39,185 bases of DNA, taken from the IMG/VR virus record IMGVR_UViG_3300046533_000691, positions 1-39,185 of that record; one strand, given 5' to 3'. Below are positions 24,512 to 31,456 of this stretch, piece after piece; within the stretch, counting starts at the first letter, position 1, and the number at the start of each line of letters is the position of its first letter. The translations under genes were made by a program, and so were the position numbers. Below the pieces are notes generated by a model, which searched no databases, was not told where the DNA came from, and saw nothing but the letters and a program-made list of their open reading frames with translations. The stretch comes from a virus.

Positions 24512-24792
24512 TCCCCCAATCTGTTCGGCGGCAGGCCGCAAGCAATTCGGTTCGCCCGCCCACGAGCCACCGCAAGTTTCAATCCGTCCAAAGGCGTGCC
24601 GTCGTCTCGACGTGGCTCGCGCATGCTGGTGAGTTCGGCGTCGAGATAGGCGACGCCAGCCTGAAAATGTGCCTGTCGCAACGCAGCGCGGATCGCACTT
24701 TCGTCCCGCGCGAGCACAGACAATGGTGATTGCAGCAGCCAGAGAATCCGTTGCTGCTCGGTCGTGCAGTCGGAAAGATCGGCCTCCATCAT
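24508..24792 (-). CDS. Small hypothetical early protein
   Basis: A 94-residue helical protein (TEQQRILWLLQSPLSVLARD, then ALRQAHFQAGVAYLDAEL) with no motif I recognise. ATGA overlaps with both flanking methyltransferase genes show tight coupling. It may assist one of the enzymes or be an unrelated phage protein. Confidence 0.6.
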   Translation of the reverse strand: MMEADLSDCTTEQQRILWLLQSPLSVLARDESAIRAALRQAHFQAGVAYLDAELTSMREPRRDDGTPLDGLKLAVARGRANRIACGLPPNRLGE

Positions 24793-26432
24793 GCCGCCTC
24801 GCTTTCCGAGATTAGGACCAGATAGCGCCCGTCTGCATCCGCCTGACCGACGATCCCGGCGCCGATGAACTCGGAAATCAGCGCCTCGGCGACGCTTTCA
24901 CGCATGCCAATCGCCCTGCGCAATTCCGGTCTGTCGAAGTCCGTTCGACCGCGCAGCCAAGTGAGCGAGCGCTCCCGCTCTTCGTCGAGGCGCTCGTCGA
25001 GCGTTTTGCGCGGCGTCTCGCGTGTAAAATCCTCGACGAAATATGCGCCGACGACATGACCGCCGGCGCCTGGCGACCGTGCGTCAGCGTCGACGTAGTC
25101 CGTCCAGTCGACACGCCGCATCAGCGTCTCGTCGCCATAGCCTCCGTCGTCCCGCCGTTCCCACACGAACCACGCCGTGTTCATCCGGCTCGACGCCTTC
25201 GGGCCGTCCCATCCTTCCCGGTGCATCATCGGTAGGCGGCGCTTGAAGATGTAGACCCGCGCCGGCGGATTTTCGTCCATGACGAAGCTTCGCGCCTCGT
25301 CCGCAAAGCCACAGAGGAAATTGAGATTCAACAGGAGGGCCATCTTGCGCGGGCGATGCTCGCGCAGCGCATGTGCCACGAAATCGTTCAGAACCTCGCC
25401 GTAAGGGGGGTTGGTGACGATGTCCGCGCCGATGCCTCTCTCGTCGCGTCGACTGGCAAGGAAATCGCCGGTCGCCTGCAGCTCGCCATCCTTGTCCGCC
25501 GCGCCTCGATCGACGAGATCAGAAAGAATGACCTCATATCCTCGGTCTTCGAGAACGTGCGAGATGGCCCCTAGGCCGCAGGCTGGTTCCCATATCGTAG
25601 GAGTGAAACTTTCGAAGGCTAACAGCGTCCGGGTGGCAACGTCCGGCGTCTGATAGAAATTGTCACCGCGATCCGCCTTTGGCGCAGAAGCCGTGCCTAC
25701 CGCCGCGCGTAGATTTGCCCGGCTTGGCTCAAGCCCCGATTCGAGACGAGCCGCGATCGCCCGCTCGACCAATCCCGGCGCGATCCGCTCTGCTTCTGCG
25801 AGCTTTCGCGCCTCGTGGATATCCTTACGGCTGAGCCCCGCTTCTTCCGCTGTAAAAGCGTTCTCGTCTGGAACGCTTTTCGGGCGGCCCTTCAAGGTTC
25901 TGCCTTCGCTATCAGCTTGATCCCAAGCGGCGGCGATCTGCATTTTCGCGCGCGCCTCGATCAGCAGTGCATCGCCTTGCAACTGCCGAGCCTTGGCGAT
26001 CAGCCGCTTGCCGTCCTCTCCGAAGGTCGCTGCATATTGCGCTGCCGCCTTTGCTTCGAGATAGGCGCCGCCCGCCAGGCGCTTGGCCGCGAGCACGTCG
26101 CCGTCGTCAAGCAATGCTCGCGCCCGCTCCACGGTCTGCGTCAGGCCCGATGCGTCCGAGCGCGGACCAACGATGTCTGTTGGCGCATCCTCGACGACGG
26201 ACGGCGCGACAATCTCTGTTTTTTGGGTTGCGACCGGATATAGCGACCTTGCTTTTTCGGTCGGATACCACGTTGTCGCTTTCACCTTATCACGCGAAAG
26301 CAGTCCCCTGCCGTTGAGGCCTAAGCAACGCTGGCGATCCTTCTGCGTGCTGTCGACGTAGACGCCCGTTTCCAGCGCCGATTGCATGACGAGGGCCGCC
26401 TGAGTTCCCAACTTTGAGATCTCTGTGATCAT
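24789..26432 (-). CDS. N6-adenine DNA methyltransferase fused to N-terminal regulator-like region
   Basis: A 547-residue protein. The C-terminal half has the S-adenosylmethionine site IWEPACGLGAISHVL and the catalytic DIVTNPPYGEVLNDF (NPPY), identifying an N6-adenine methyltransferase. After it come a region that may read the target and a winged-helix-like end (LRRAIGMRESVAEALISEF). The N-terminal 230 residues include a winged-helix-like segment and a helical array ending GLSRKDIHEARKLAEAERIA, as in some phage ParB/antirepressor-like proteins. The ATG at 26432 is in an ATGA overlap. With the cytosine enzyme downstream it gives the phage two modifications. Confidence 0.82.
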   Translation of the reverse strand: MITEISKLGTQAALVMQSALETGVYVDSTQKDRQRCLGLNGRGLLSRDKVKATTWYPTEKARSLYPVATQKTEIVAPSVVEDAPTDIVGPRSDASGLTQTVERARALLDDGDVLAAKRLAGGAYLEAKAAAQYAATFGEDGKRLIAKARQLQGDALLIEARAKMQIAAAWDQADSEGRTLKGRPKSVPDENAFTAEEAGLSRKDIHEARKLAEAERIAPGLVERAIAARLESGLEPSRANLRAAVGTASAPKADRGDNFYQTPDVATRTLLAFESFTPTIWEPACGLGAISHVLEDRGYEVILSDLVDRGAADKDGELQATGDFLASRRDERGIGADIVTNPPYGEVLNDFVAHALREHRPRKMALLLNLNFLCGFADEARSFVMDENPPARVYIFKRRLPMMHREGWDGPKASSRMNTAWFVWERRDDGGYGDETLMRRVDWTDYVDADARSPGAGGHVVGAYFVEDFTRETPRKTLDERLDEERERSLTWLRGRTDFDRPELRRAIGMRESVAEALISEFIGAGIVGQADADGRYLVLISESEAA

Positions 26433-26758
26433 GCCATCGCCCTCCGGTAGGTCTTCCAACCGTCGAGGATGCGAACGATCGTCGGTTCGGAGACGCCGAG
26501 ACCCTTGGCGATCGTCGCCGTATCCCACTTCTCGCGTGCCCGGAGGAGCAGGGTCGCACCGACGATGGCATCCAGATCGAGATCCGTGATCGGCATGCTC
26601 TTCTCGCGCGCGCAGATCGCCGCGAAACCGATGTCGAAGACCTGACCCATCCAGAGCGATGAAGCGACACCGCGCTCTCGCGCCTGTCGCTCCAATGTCT
26701 GCTTTGCCTTTTCGGGAACGGAAAGTGTTATGCCGACCATCTTGGAAGCCGCCATCAT
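26429..26758 (-). CDS. Small DNA-binding protein (RHH-like plus HTH)
   Basis: A 109-residue protein. Residues 5-40 (MVGITLSVPEKAKQTLERQA) resemble a ribbon-helix-helix, and residues 80-105 (WDTATIAKGLGVSEPTIVRI) are a helix-turn-helix. It probably regulates the early operon. GAGG lies upstream of the start at 26758, and an ATGA overlap links it to the preceding small gene; another ATGA links it to the adenine methyltransferase. Confidence 0.65.
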   Translation of the reverse strand: MMAASKMVGITLSVPEKAKQTLERQARERGVASSLWMGQVFDIGFAAICAREKSMPITDLDLDAIVGATLLLRAREKWDTATIAKGLGVSEPTIVRILDGWKTYRRAMA

Positions 26759-26957
26759 TCGCACCTCATGAGTTTGTCGAGATAGGCGGCGCCCTTCGGC
26801 GTGAGTTCCACCATCCAATGATCATCGGGATCGCGCGCGGCGCCTGCTCCTGGTCGACGTTGAGCGAGAGGGGGTAGGGTGCCTTGAACAGTTGCACCCG
26901 TCGAAGGAAGGCTGTGCCGCGAGGTCCAATGGGAGGATCGATTGCGTATGCGGTCAT
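26755..26957 (-). CDS. Small early protein apparently interrupted by a frameshift
   Basis: The start (ATG at 26957, MTAYAIDPPIGPRGTAFLRR) is in an ATGA overlap with the CII-like gene. The best end is in another frame (DPDDHWMVELTPKGAAYLDK, stop at 26755) and overlaps the next gene by ATGA. The first frame instead ends in a poor sequence at 26766. The two parts together look like one 67-residue protein with a VELTPKG C-terminus. The span is 203 bases, one short of a whole number of codons, so a single base is missing or a -1 shift occurs, probably in the GC-repeat around 26830-26845. Confidence 0.55.
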
Positions 26958-27427
26958 GGCGCTTCGCTTTCATCGAGCTTCGCGAGCACCATTTCCGAGG
27001 CGCGGATCAATTCGCGCAATTCACGGCGCAGGATCTTCCTTTCCAGCGCATCGATGCGGCCGTCCTTGAAAGCCTCAAGCAGCGCCTTCGACACATCCAT
27101 CGCCTCGGAGAGGATGGTATGAGCATCGTTCTCGGAGAGCTTTTCAGCCGCAGCGAGGGTTTCCAGTAGCGGCTCAAGGCGGTAACCCAGCATCTTCGCC
27201 ATGGTGCCGGTGATGATCGGCGACTGCGCCGCACGGTCGAGATCGACCGCGACATCGATCGGCATGAAGGACTTTTCGTCCTCCTCCTTGAACGAGGCGT
27301 ATTTGGAGAGCTGCGAGACAACGACGCGAGTGGAGTGCGCGAACAGCGTGTTTCCGCCTACGAGACCGTAAGCGACGCCGCAAACAGCCTTCAGGCCGCG
27401 ATAGGATGTCTCAGAAAATGCGCGCAC
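26954..27427 (-). CDS. CII-like (CP76 family) phage regulatory protein
   Basis: A 157-residue protein with a GTG start preceded by GAGGGG seven bases upstream. Residues 8-60 (LKAVCGVAYGLVGGNTLFAH, VVVSQLSKYASFKEEDEKSF, MPIDVAVDLDRAA) follow the phage regulatory CII/CP76 pattern. The C-terminal half is helical (LETLAAAEKLSENDAHTILS). It follows the Cro-like gene and an intervening terminator, the same order as cro-tR1-cII in lambda. A role in the lysis-lysogeny choice or in setting up replication is inferred. Confidence 0.75.
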   Translation of the reverse strand: MRAFSETSYRGLKAVCGVAYGLVGGNTLFAHSTRVVVSQLSKYASFKEEDEKSFMPIDVAVDLDRAAQSPIITGTMAKMLGYRLEPLLETLAAAEKLSENDAHTILSEAMDVSKALLEAFKDGRIDALERKILRRELRELIRASEMVLAKLDESEAP

Positions 27428-27544
27428 GACAAAACCCCTCGAAAATCAAGGAAACAAAACACGGAAAGGATTCGGTGATCGACGCGCGAACGCGCCTTAC
27501 AGCTTACTCATCAGATCACGGGGGACCGCATGAGCAAGGAACGC

Positions 27545-27591
27545 GAAAACGAAAAAGACCACCGGGGCTATGTGGTCCGCCGCCCCGGTGG
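27545..27591 (-). terminator. Terminator between cro-like and cII-like genes, with competing hairpin
   Basis: On the minus strand CCACCGGGGC (27582-27591) pairs perfectly with GCCCCGGTGG (27559-27568) across a 13-base loop, followed by TCTTTTTCGTTTT. This is a strong intrinsic terminator in the position of lambda tR1. A second stem (GACCAC/GTGGTC, 27557-27562 with 27573-27578) uses part of the same arm and would prevent it, so the site could act as an attenuator. Confidence 0.75.
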
Positions 27592-27646
27592 CAAGCGGCG
27601 CGGGAAACAGTTGGGAACCCGCGCGGGGGAAAGAGTTGAGGCCCGC

Positions 27647-27904
27647 TCATTCGGCAGCCCTCTCGAAAAGATCGGAAACCACATCTGGCCTATTTGCCCT
27701 CAGCCAATCCAATCGCTGTTGATGCAAATCGGAGAGAGAGACAGATCCACAGGTGACCAGGCGAATGCGCTCCACGACCGGAGCATCTGGCCTGTTCTCG
27801 CCAGTCTCGTAGCGTTGATAGGTCCGCGCGCTATCGACGCAGATGCGCACAGCAGCTTCGGCCATCGTTAGTTGTTGCGTCTGTCGCCACGCTCTCAGGT
27901 TCAT
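27647..27904 (-). CDS. Cro-like HTH regulator
   Basis: An 85-residue HTH protein: RAWRQTQQLTMAEAAVRICV, then SARTYQRYETGENRPDAPVV is a Cro/CI-type helix-turn-helix, and the rest is a short helical tail. It is the first gene of the early right operon, divergent from the CI-type repressor, with the operators between. I start at the ATG at 27904 (MNLRAW); the longer frame to 27973 runs through the operators. The predicted PR start point lies about one base upstream, so the mRNA may have almost no leader. Confidence 0.82.
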   Translation of the reverse strand: MNLRAWRQTQQLTMAEAAVRICVDSARTYQRYETGENRPDAPVVERIRLVTCGSVSLSDLHQQRLDWLRANRPDVVSDLFERAAE

Positions 27905-27911
27905 GGCGCGT

Positions 27912-27942
27912 AATATAGCGCAAATCGCCAAGTTTTTGTCAA
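27912..27942 (-). promoter_or_regulatory. Promoter PR for the early right operon
   Basis: On the minus strand TTGACA (27937-27942) is followed by TATATT (27912-27917) after 19 bases, or CTATAT after 18. Operator O1 (27916-27930) lies in the spacer and overlaps the -10, so repressor binding would block the polymerase. Transcription would begin around 27905. Confidence 0.7.
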
Positions 27943-27989
27943 CCGTTATATGGCGTATTTCGCGATGCGGCATATGGCGAGATCCGCTA
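27916..27989. promoter_or_regulatory. Right operator cluster: three 15-bp sites
   Basis: Three imperfect palindromes share the consensus TGGCGA-N3-TCGCCA: TAGCGCAAATCGCCA (27916-27930), TGGCGTATTTCGCGA (27951-27965) and TGGCGAGATCCGCTA (27975-27989). Centres are 35 and 24 bp apart. The consensus comes from a perfect copy at 28724. The third site sits next to the repressor start codon and would control the repressor gene. Confidence 0.72.
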
Positions 27990-28000
27990 ATATGGGTAAC

Positions 28001-28630
28001 ATGATGAGATTAAAAGAAATTCGGAAATCTCGCGGGTTGAAGCAGGTAGAAGTCGCTGCCGCGCTTGGTATTGATTTGACTAACTATAACAAGCTTGAAA
28101 ACGGCCACACGGAACTCACTCTGAGTCGGATGCAGGACCTTTCCGAGATCCTGCACTGCGCACCCGCCGATTTTATTAGCGACAGAACAGGCTTTCGGTT
28201 CGTCGAGGTGCGCCAGTTCGTCCAGGCCGGAAACTGGGCCGAGTCTCTTCTATGGGATCAAGAGGACTGGTACGAAGTCGCGATACCCGATCACGCCAGC
28301 TATCGAAATCTTACGCTTCACGCGGCAAAAACCCGTGGTCCCTCAATGAATAAGCGCTATCCAGAAGGATCCGCGCTGATCTACACCAGTATTATTGAGA
28401 CGCGAGAGAAAGTCGAAGCCGGTAGGCGCTACATCATCGAGATTGAGCGTTCTGACGGAATGCGAGAGGCAACCGTGAAGACATTGTGGCAGGATGAGAC
28501 CGGTAAAAGCTGGCTCCTGCCCGAATCAACTGACCCTCGCCATCAGCAGCCGATAGACCCTGCCGCCAATGACGAAGAGACGGTTCGTATCGTCGGGCGC
28601 ATCATCTATTCGATCCAGCCAGAAGAATAA
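28001..28630 (+). CDS. CI-type prophage repressor with LexA (S24) self-cleavage domain
   Basis: A 209-residue repressor. Residues 3-50 are a Cro/CI HTH (LKEIRKSRGLKQVEVAAALG, NYNKLENGHTELTLSRMQDL). VRQFVQAGNWAE holds the Ala76-Gly77 cleavage bond, GPSMN the catalytic Ser115, and ATVKTLW the Lys160 of the S24 dyad, at LexA-like spacing. The prophage should thus be inducible by DNA damage through RecA. ATG codons at 27992, 28001 and 28004 are possible starts; TAATAT at 27988 would place the transcript start at about 28000. It ends before a strong terminator. Confidence 0.92.
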   Translation: MMRLKEIRKSRGLKQVEVAAALGIDLTNYNKLENGHTELTLSRMQDLSEILHCAPADFISDRTGFRFVEVRQFVQAGNWAESLLWDQEDWYEVAIPDHASYRNLTLHAAKTRGPSMNKRYPEGSALIYTSIIETREKVEAGRRYIIEIERSDGMREATVKTLWQDETGKSWLLPESTDPRHQQPIDPAANDEETVRIVGRIIYSIQPEE

Positions 28631-28653
28631 TCGCGATTGAAGTTCACGATACC

Positions 28654-28678
28654 AAGCCGCCTTTCTGGCGGCTTTTTT
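28654..28678 (+). terminator. Intrinsic terminator after the repressor gene
   Basis: AAGCCGCC (28654-28661), loop TTTCT, GGCGGCTT (28667-28674), followed directly by Ts. A perfect eight-base stem 23 bases after the repressor stop, separating repressor transcription from PL. Confidence 0.9.
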
Positions 28679-28723
28679 ATTGGCGACTTGCAACATATTG
28701 ATTTGCCTCACACTTTCTATGTA

Positions 28724-28775
28724 TGGCGATTATCGCCAAGTTTTGCTTGACATTATATAGCGTCTTTCGTCATAT
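28724..28775 (+). promoter_or_regulatory. Left promoter PL with two operators
   Basis: TTGACA (28747-28752), 17 bases, TCATAT (28770-28775): a good sigma-70 type promoter pointing into the left operon, with transcription expected near 28782. One operator is the perfect palindrome TGGCGA-TTA-TCGCCA (28724-28738), nine bases before the -35. A second, TAGCGTCTTTCGTCA (28758-28772), lies between -35 and -10. The same motif controls PR, so one repressor governs both. Confidence 0.8.
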
Positions 28776-28781
28776 TTCGCT

Positions 28782-28887
28782 TGTCCGGTGATCTCCTCCT
28801 CCCGTCGCCGGATATCGCGAACCGCCGCTGCTTCATCTCCTCCAAGCAGCGGCGGAGCGGCGCGGGAGGCTTCCGCAGGAGAAAGAC
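28782..28887 (+). ncRNA. Structured leader RNA with two anti-Shine-Dalgarno hairpin loops
   Basis: Hairpin 1 (28784-28812): stem TCCGGTGAT with GTCGCCGGA, nine pairs counting two G-U, loop CTCCTCCTCCC. Hairpin 2 (28822-28855): perfect 12-bp stem (CCGCCGCTGCTT / AAGCAGCGGCGG), loop CATCTCCTCC. Both loops are complementary to Shine-Dalgarno sequences. The expected PL start is within about two bases of hairpin 1. The loop segment TCTCCT exactly complements AGGAGA, the ribosome site of the first gene (ATG 28888). Alphaproteobacteria have sRNAs with paired CCUCCUCCC-loop hairpins ('cuckoo' or alpha-r14 type); resemblance is by pattern only. No U-rich terminator follows, so it could be a leader, a processed sRNA, or both. 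Confidence 0.6.
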
Positions 28888-29100
28888 ATGCAAACCGCAA
28901 CCCAGTCCGTCGCCCCGTTCCCGTCTGCGATCGGTCGCGATATCGCCCTCGAAATGGCCCACGCCCTGCTCGATCTCGGCGAAGGCGCCACGCGCGATGA
29001 CCTGAAGAAGCACAAGCGCTTCACCGATTCGCAGATCGACCGTCATGGCGAAGACGCTCGCGTCATCGCTGACAAGCTTTTCACGCGTCGCATTCGATAG
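28888..29100 (+). CDS. Small hypothetical protein, first gene of left operon
   Basis: A 70-residue protein (QSVAPFPSAIGRDIALEMAH, ATRDDLKKHKRFTDSQIDRH) with two helical regions and a basic end. The ribosome site AGGAGA is 6 bases before ATG and is complementary to the loops of the leader hairpins, which could control its translation. I recognise no family. A strong site and position behind PL make it a real gene. Confidence 0.7.
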   Translation: MQTATQSVAPFPSAIGRDIALEMAHALLDLGEGATRDDLKKHKRFTDSQIDRHGEDARVIADKLFTRRIR

Positions 29101-29111
29101 GCGGTGACACG

Positions 29112-29294
29112 ATGAACCATTTCACACCCTTCATGGACGTGCCGCGTCGCCGGAAATCCGGTCTCGAAGAACTCGTCGAGCTTCTGATCGAGCGCAACGC
29201 GCTGCATTCCCGCTTGTGCTCATTCGCCTTGGCCGCGCCGATCTTCTTCGCGCTCGGCTTCGGCATTGCTGCGAGGATCATCGGTCATGGCTGA
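29112..29294 (+). CDS. Small single-span membrane protein
   Basis: A 60-residue protein with a charged N-terminal half (DVPRRRKSGLEELVELLIER) and one hydrophobic segment (LCSFALAAPIFFALGFGIAA) near the C-terminus. Its function is unknown. It overlaps the next gene by 8 bases (ATGGCTGA), a coupling pattern repeated along this operon. Confidence 0.6.
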   Translation: MNHFTPFMDVPRRRKSGLEELVELLIERNALHSRLCSFALAAPIFFALGFGIAARIIGHG

Positions 29295-29637
29295 ACTTTT
29301 CACGTTTCCAAGCCAGAGCCGACCGCGCCTCGTCGAGCCCGCCGGCGGACCGGCGCGGGACGAAGGCGCAATCTTCTGCCAGCGCCAGCTTTCCGCCGCT
29401 GGCAAGGAAATCGCCACGGCGCTGCTCGACATCAACGACAGCATAGATTTCGTCCTGCAGGGTCAAACGTTCTTCGCTGATCGCGACGCCGTCAGCTCTG
29501 AAACGCTGATCAGCCTATGCCGCGCAACCATCAACGTCCTCAATCTTCGCGGTGGCCTGGACGCCGATCGCGATCTGCGCCGTGCGGTTCTCGCGTTGCT
29601 GCAGCAACATGGAGGCTACGGCGATGGACGTGACTGA
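29287..29637 (+). CDS. Hypothetical left-operon protein
   Basis: A 116-residue protein (MAELFTFPSQSRPRLVEPAG, then helical LSAAGKEIATALLDINDSID and LCRATINVLNLRGGLDADRD). No motif known. The start at 29287 overlaps the preceding stop by 8 bases, favoured over the frame opening at 29266. Confidence 0.65.
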   Translation: MAELFTFPSQSRPRLVEPAGGPARDEGAIFCQRQLSAAGKEIATALLDINDSIDFVLQGQTFFADRDAVSSETLISLCRATINVLNLRGGLDADRDLRRAVLALLQQHGGYGDGRD

Positions 29638-29809
29638 CGCACAAGAGATCGAACGCCTTTACCGCGCCGTCGCCGATGGCGAGCCCCAGCGCGAGATCCT
29701 GCAGCTGATCTACGATCTGTTCGGCGAACACTTCGACCTTCGCCCACCAGTCGCTGAACTGCGTCTGGCTTCCCTCTGTGGGACAGGGGGGGGTGTCAAG
29801 CGTGGCTGA
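29624..29809 (+). CDS. Small hypothetical protein upstream of clamp gene
   Basis: A 61-residue acidic helical protein (MDVTDAQEIERLYRAVADGE, LQLIYDLFGEHFDLRPPVAE). GGAGG lies 8 bases before the ATG at 29624, which is inside the preceding gene by 14 bases. A run of eight Gs (29786-29793) lies near its 3' end, just before the clamp start. Function unknown. Confidence 0.62.
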   Translation: MDVTDAQEIERLYRAVADGEPQREILQLIYDLFGEHFDLRPPVAELRLASLCGTGGGVKRG

Positions 29810-30929
29810 AGCTCCATTCTTCCGCGTCCATCGTGGCGCTCTCTTGGCAGCACTCGACGCTGTCATCGAGGCAGTCGACGCGAAGGCAACAATCCCGATC
29901 CTCGGCAATGTTTTGCTGCGTCCCGCCGGCGACATCCTCCGCATCAGCGGCACGAACCTCAATATCGAGATCGATACCTCCTGCGAGCTGCTGGATGAAG
30001 GCCAGGGTACGGCCTTGACCTTGTCCGGGACAGATCTTCGCGATATCGCCCGAAAGCTCCCGGAAACAGCAGAGCTGGTGTTTTCCGCCGGCGCATTTCC
30101 GGGCCAGGTCGTCGTTAAGGCCGGCCGCAGTCGCTTCGCATTACTCTCTCTTCCGGAAAGCGATTTCCCATCGATTGCCGAGAAGGCGACGGGCGAAAGT
30201 TTCGAGATCGATTCCAGCGTCCTTATGGGTGCGTTCAACAAAGTCCTTTATGCCGTCCGCGAGGATGAGCCGCGATACTATCTAGCGGGCGTCTGTCTTC
30301 ACCCGTTTGCCGATGGCGACAAGATTTCCGTCACTGGCACCGATGGCCACAACCTTGCTGTTGTTCGCATAGCGGTCGATACCAAGGTTTCGTTCTCGCC
30401 GATCATCGTGCCGCTAAAGACGATCAAGGCTCTAAAAAAGCTGACTGCCGATGGAAAGACGCGCGCGCGCCTCACGATCTCGGCTGCGATGATGAAGATC
30501 GAATGCGCGGGAACCACCCTGATCTCCAAGTTGATTGACGGGACCTATCCCGACTACATGCGAGCGGTCCCCGGAAAGAGCGACAAGGAAGCCTTGGTCG
30601 TCGTCGACGCGCTCCGCTCCGCTCTGGGTCGCGTCTGCCTCGTTTCTGATGACCTGTCCGAAGACACCGTACAGATGCGCATCGGAGCCGGCGGAATCAA
30701 TCTGCTCCTGTCAACGAGGCAGGGCGAGGAAGGCTCCGAGGAGCTTGGTGCGGAGTACGACGGCGACGCCGTCGAGATCGGCTTCAACGGCAAGTACTTC
30801 ATCAACATGCTCGGTAGCATCGCGACGCAGGATGTTCGGATGTTCTTTTCGGACGCCGGAACTGCTGGCCTCTTCAAGCCGACGATCGATAGCGACGAAC
30901 TTTACGTCCTAATGCCGAAGAGGTTCTGA
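29802..30929 (+). CDS. dnaN: DNA polymerase III beta subunit (sliding clamp), phage copy
   Basis: A 375-residue, full-length beta clamp, near the bacterial size (about 370). The three-domain pattern is clear: first domain HRGALLAALDAVIEAVDAKA and TIPILGNVLLR; second around FPSIAEKA and GVCLHPFADGDKISVTGTDG; third through KLIDGTYPDYMRAVPG to the C-terminal YVLMPKRF, which matches the family end (MPM/MPKR). The start is GTG at 29802 (VAEAPFF), overlapping the previous stop by 8 bases (GTGGCTGA). It would hold a polymerase on phage DNA or divert the host replisome, and it is expressed from PL rather than with the replication gene. Confidence 0.93.
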   Translation: MAEAPFFRVHRGALLAALDAVIEAVDAKATIPILGNVLLRPAGDILRISGTNLNIEIDTSCELLDEGQGTALTLSGTDLRDIARKLPETAELVFSAGAFPGQVVVKAGRSRFALLSLPESDFPSIAEKATGESFEIDSSVLMGAFNKVLYAVREDEPRYYLAGVCLHPFADGDKISVTGTDGHNLAVVRIAVDTKVSFSPIIVPLKTIKALKKLTADGKTRARLTISAAMMKIECAGTTLISKLIDGTYPDYMRAVPGKSDKEALVVVDALRSALGRVCLVSDDLSEDTVQMRIGAGGINLLLSTRQGEEGSEELGAEYDGDAVEIGFNGKYFINMLGSIATQDVRMFFSDAGTAGLFKPTIDSDELYVLMPKRF

Positions 30930-31456
30930 TGGCGACGCTTGAAGATAAACGCAAGCTTGAGATCCTTCGCGCCCGGCACGGCGGAGCTAGCGGGGAATGG
31001 TCGCTCAGCCGCACTGGCGAAGAGTTGCTCGCGCAGCTCGCCCCACGCACGCAACCAGTGGCGATCGCCACGCTGTCGGCTGACTGCGCTTGGTACGATA
31101 GGGACTTTCTTCTGAATGCCCACCGCGACATGGCCTTCCTGCTGCGGCTGCTTGCCGACGCTTTCGCGGTGATCCGAGAAATGCGCGATCAGCATAACCA
31201 GCGGACCGTCCGCGAGGACGTTGTGGAAAGCCCGAACTACGCGGCCGAGTGCGCGATGAAGTGTGCCGAACAGCTCTTCCGCCGATATCTGATCGAGCGC
31301 CACGGTATGCAGGATGCTGCCGATAGCGTGCGCATCGCGACGCACGTCCGAAAGATCCTCGCCGTCACCTCCAGAAACGAACTCAACGTCAATCCCGAAG
31401 CCGCTGAGCGCTGGAAAGAAATGCGTGCAGACTTCAATTTTTGGAGCCGGACATGA
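30929..31456 (+). CDS. Hypothetical protein downstream of clamp
   Basis: A 175-residue, mainly helical protein (EDKRKLEILRARHGGASGEW, DMAFLLRLLADAFAVIREMR, CAMKCAEQLFRRYLIERHGM). Shares TGATG with the clamp stop. I know no family. The middle cysteine- and histidine-containing helices have no recognisable catalytic pattern. Confidence 0.65.
   Translation: MATLEDKRKLEILRARHGGASGEWSLSRTGEELLAQLAPRTQPVAIATLSADCAWYDRDFLLNAHRDMAFLLRLLADAFAVIREMRDQHNQRTVREDVVESPNYAAECAMKCAEQLFRRYLIERHGMQDAADSVRIATHVRKILAVTSRNELNVNPEAAERWKEMRADFNFWSRT

Noticed and set aside
27530-27871. Plus-strand open frame of 113 residues opposite the Cro-like gene
   Set aside because: It crosses the minus-strand terminator stem and is antisense to the HTH gene. 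Its sequence is basic and low in hydrophobic pattern, as expected for a shadow.
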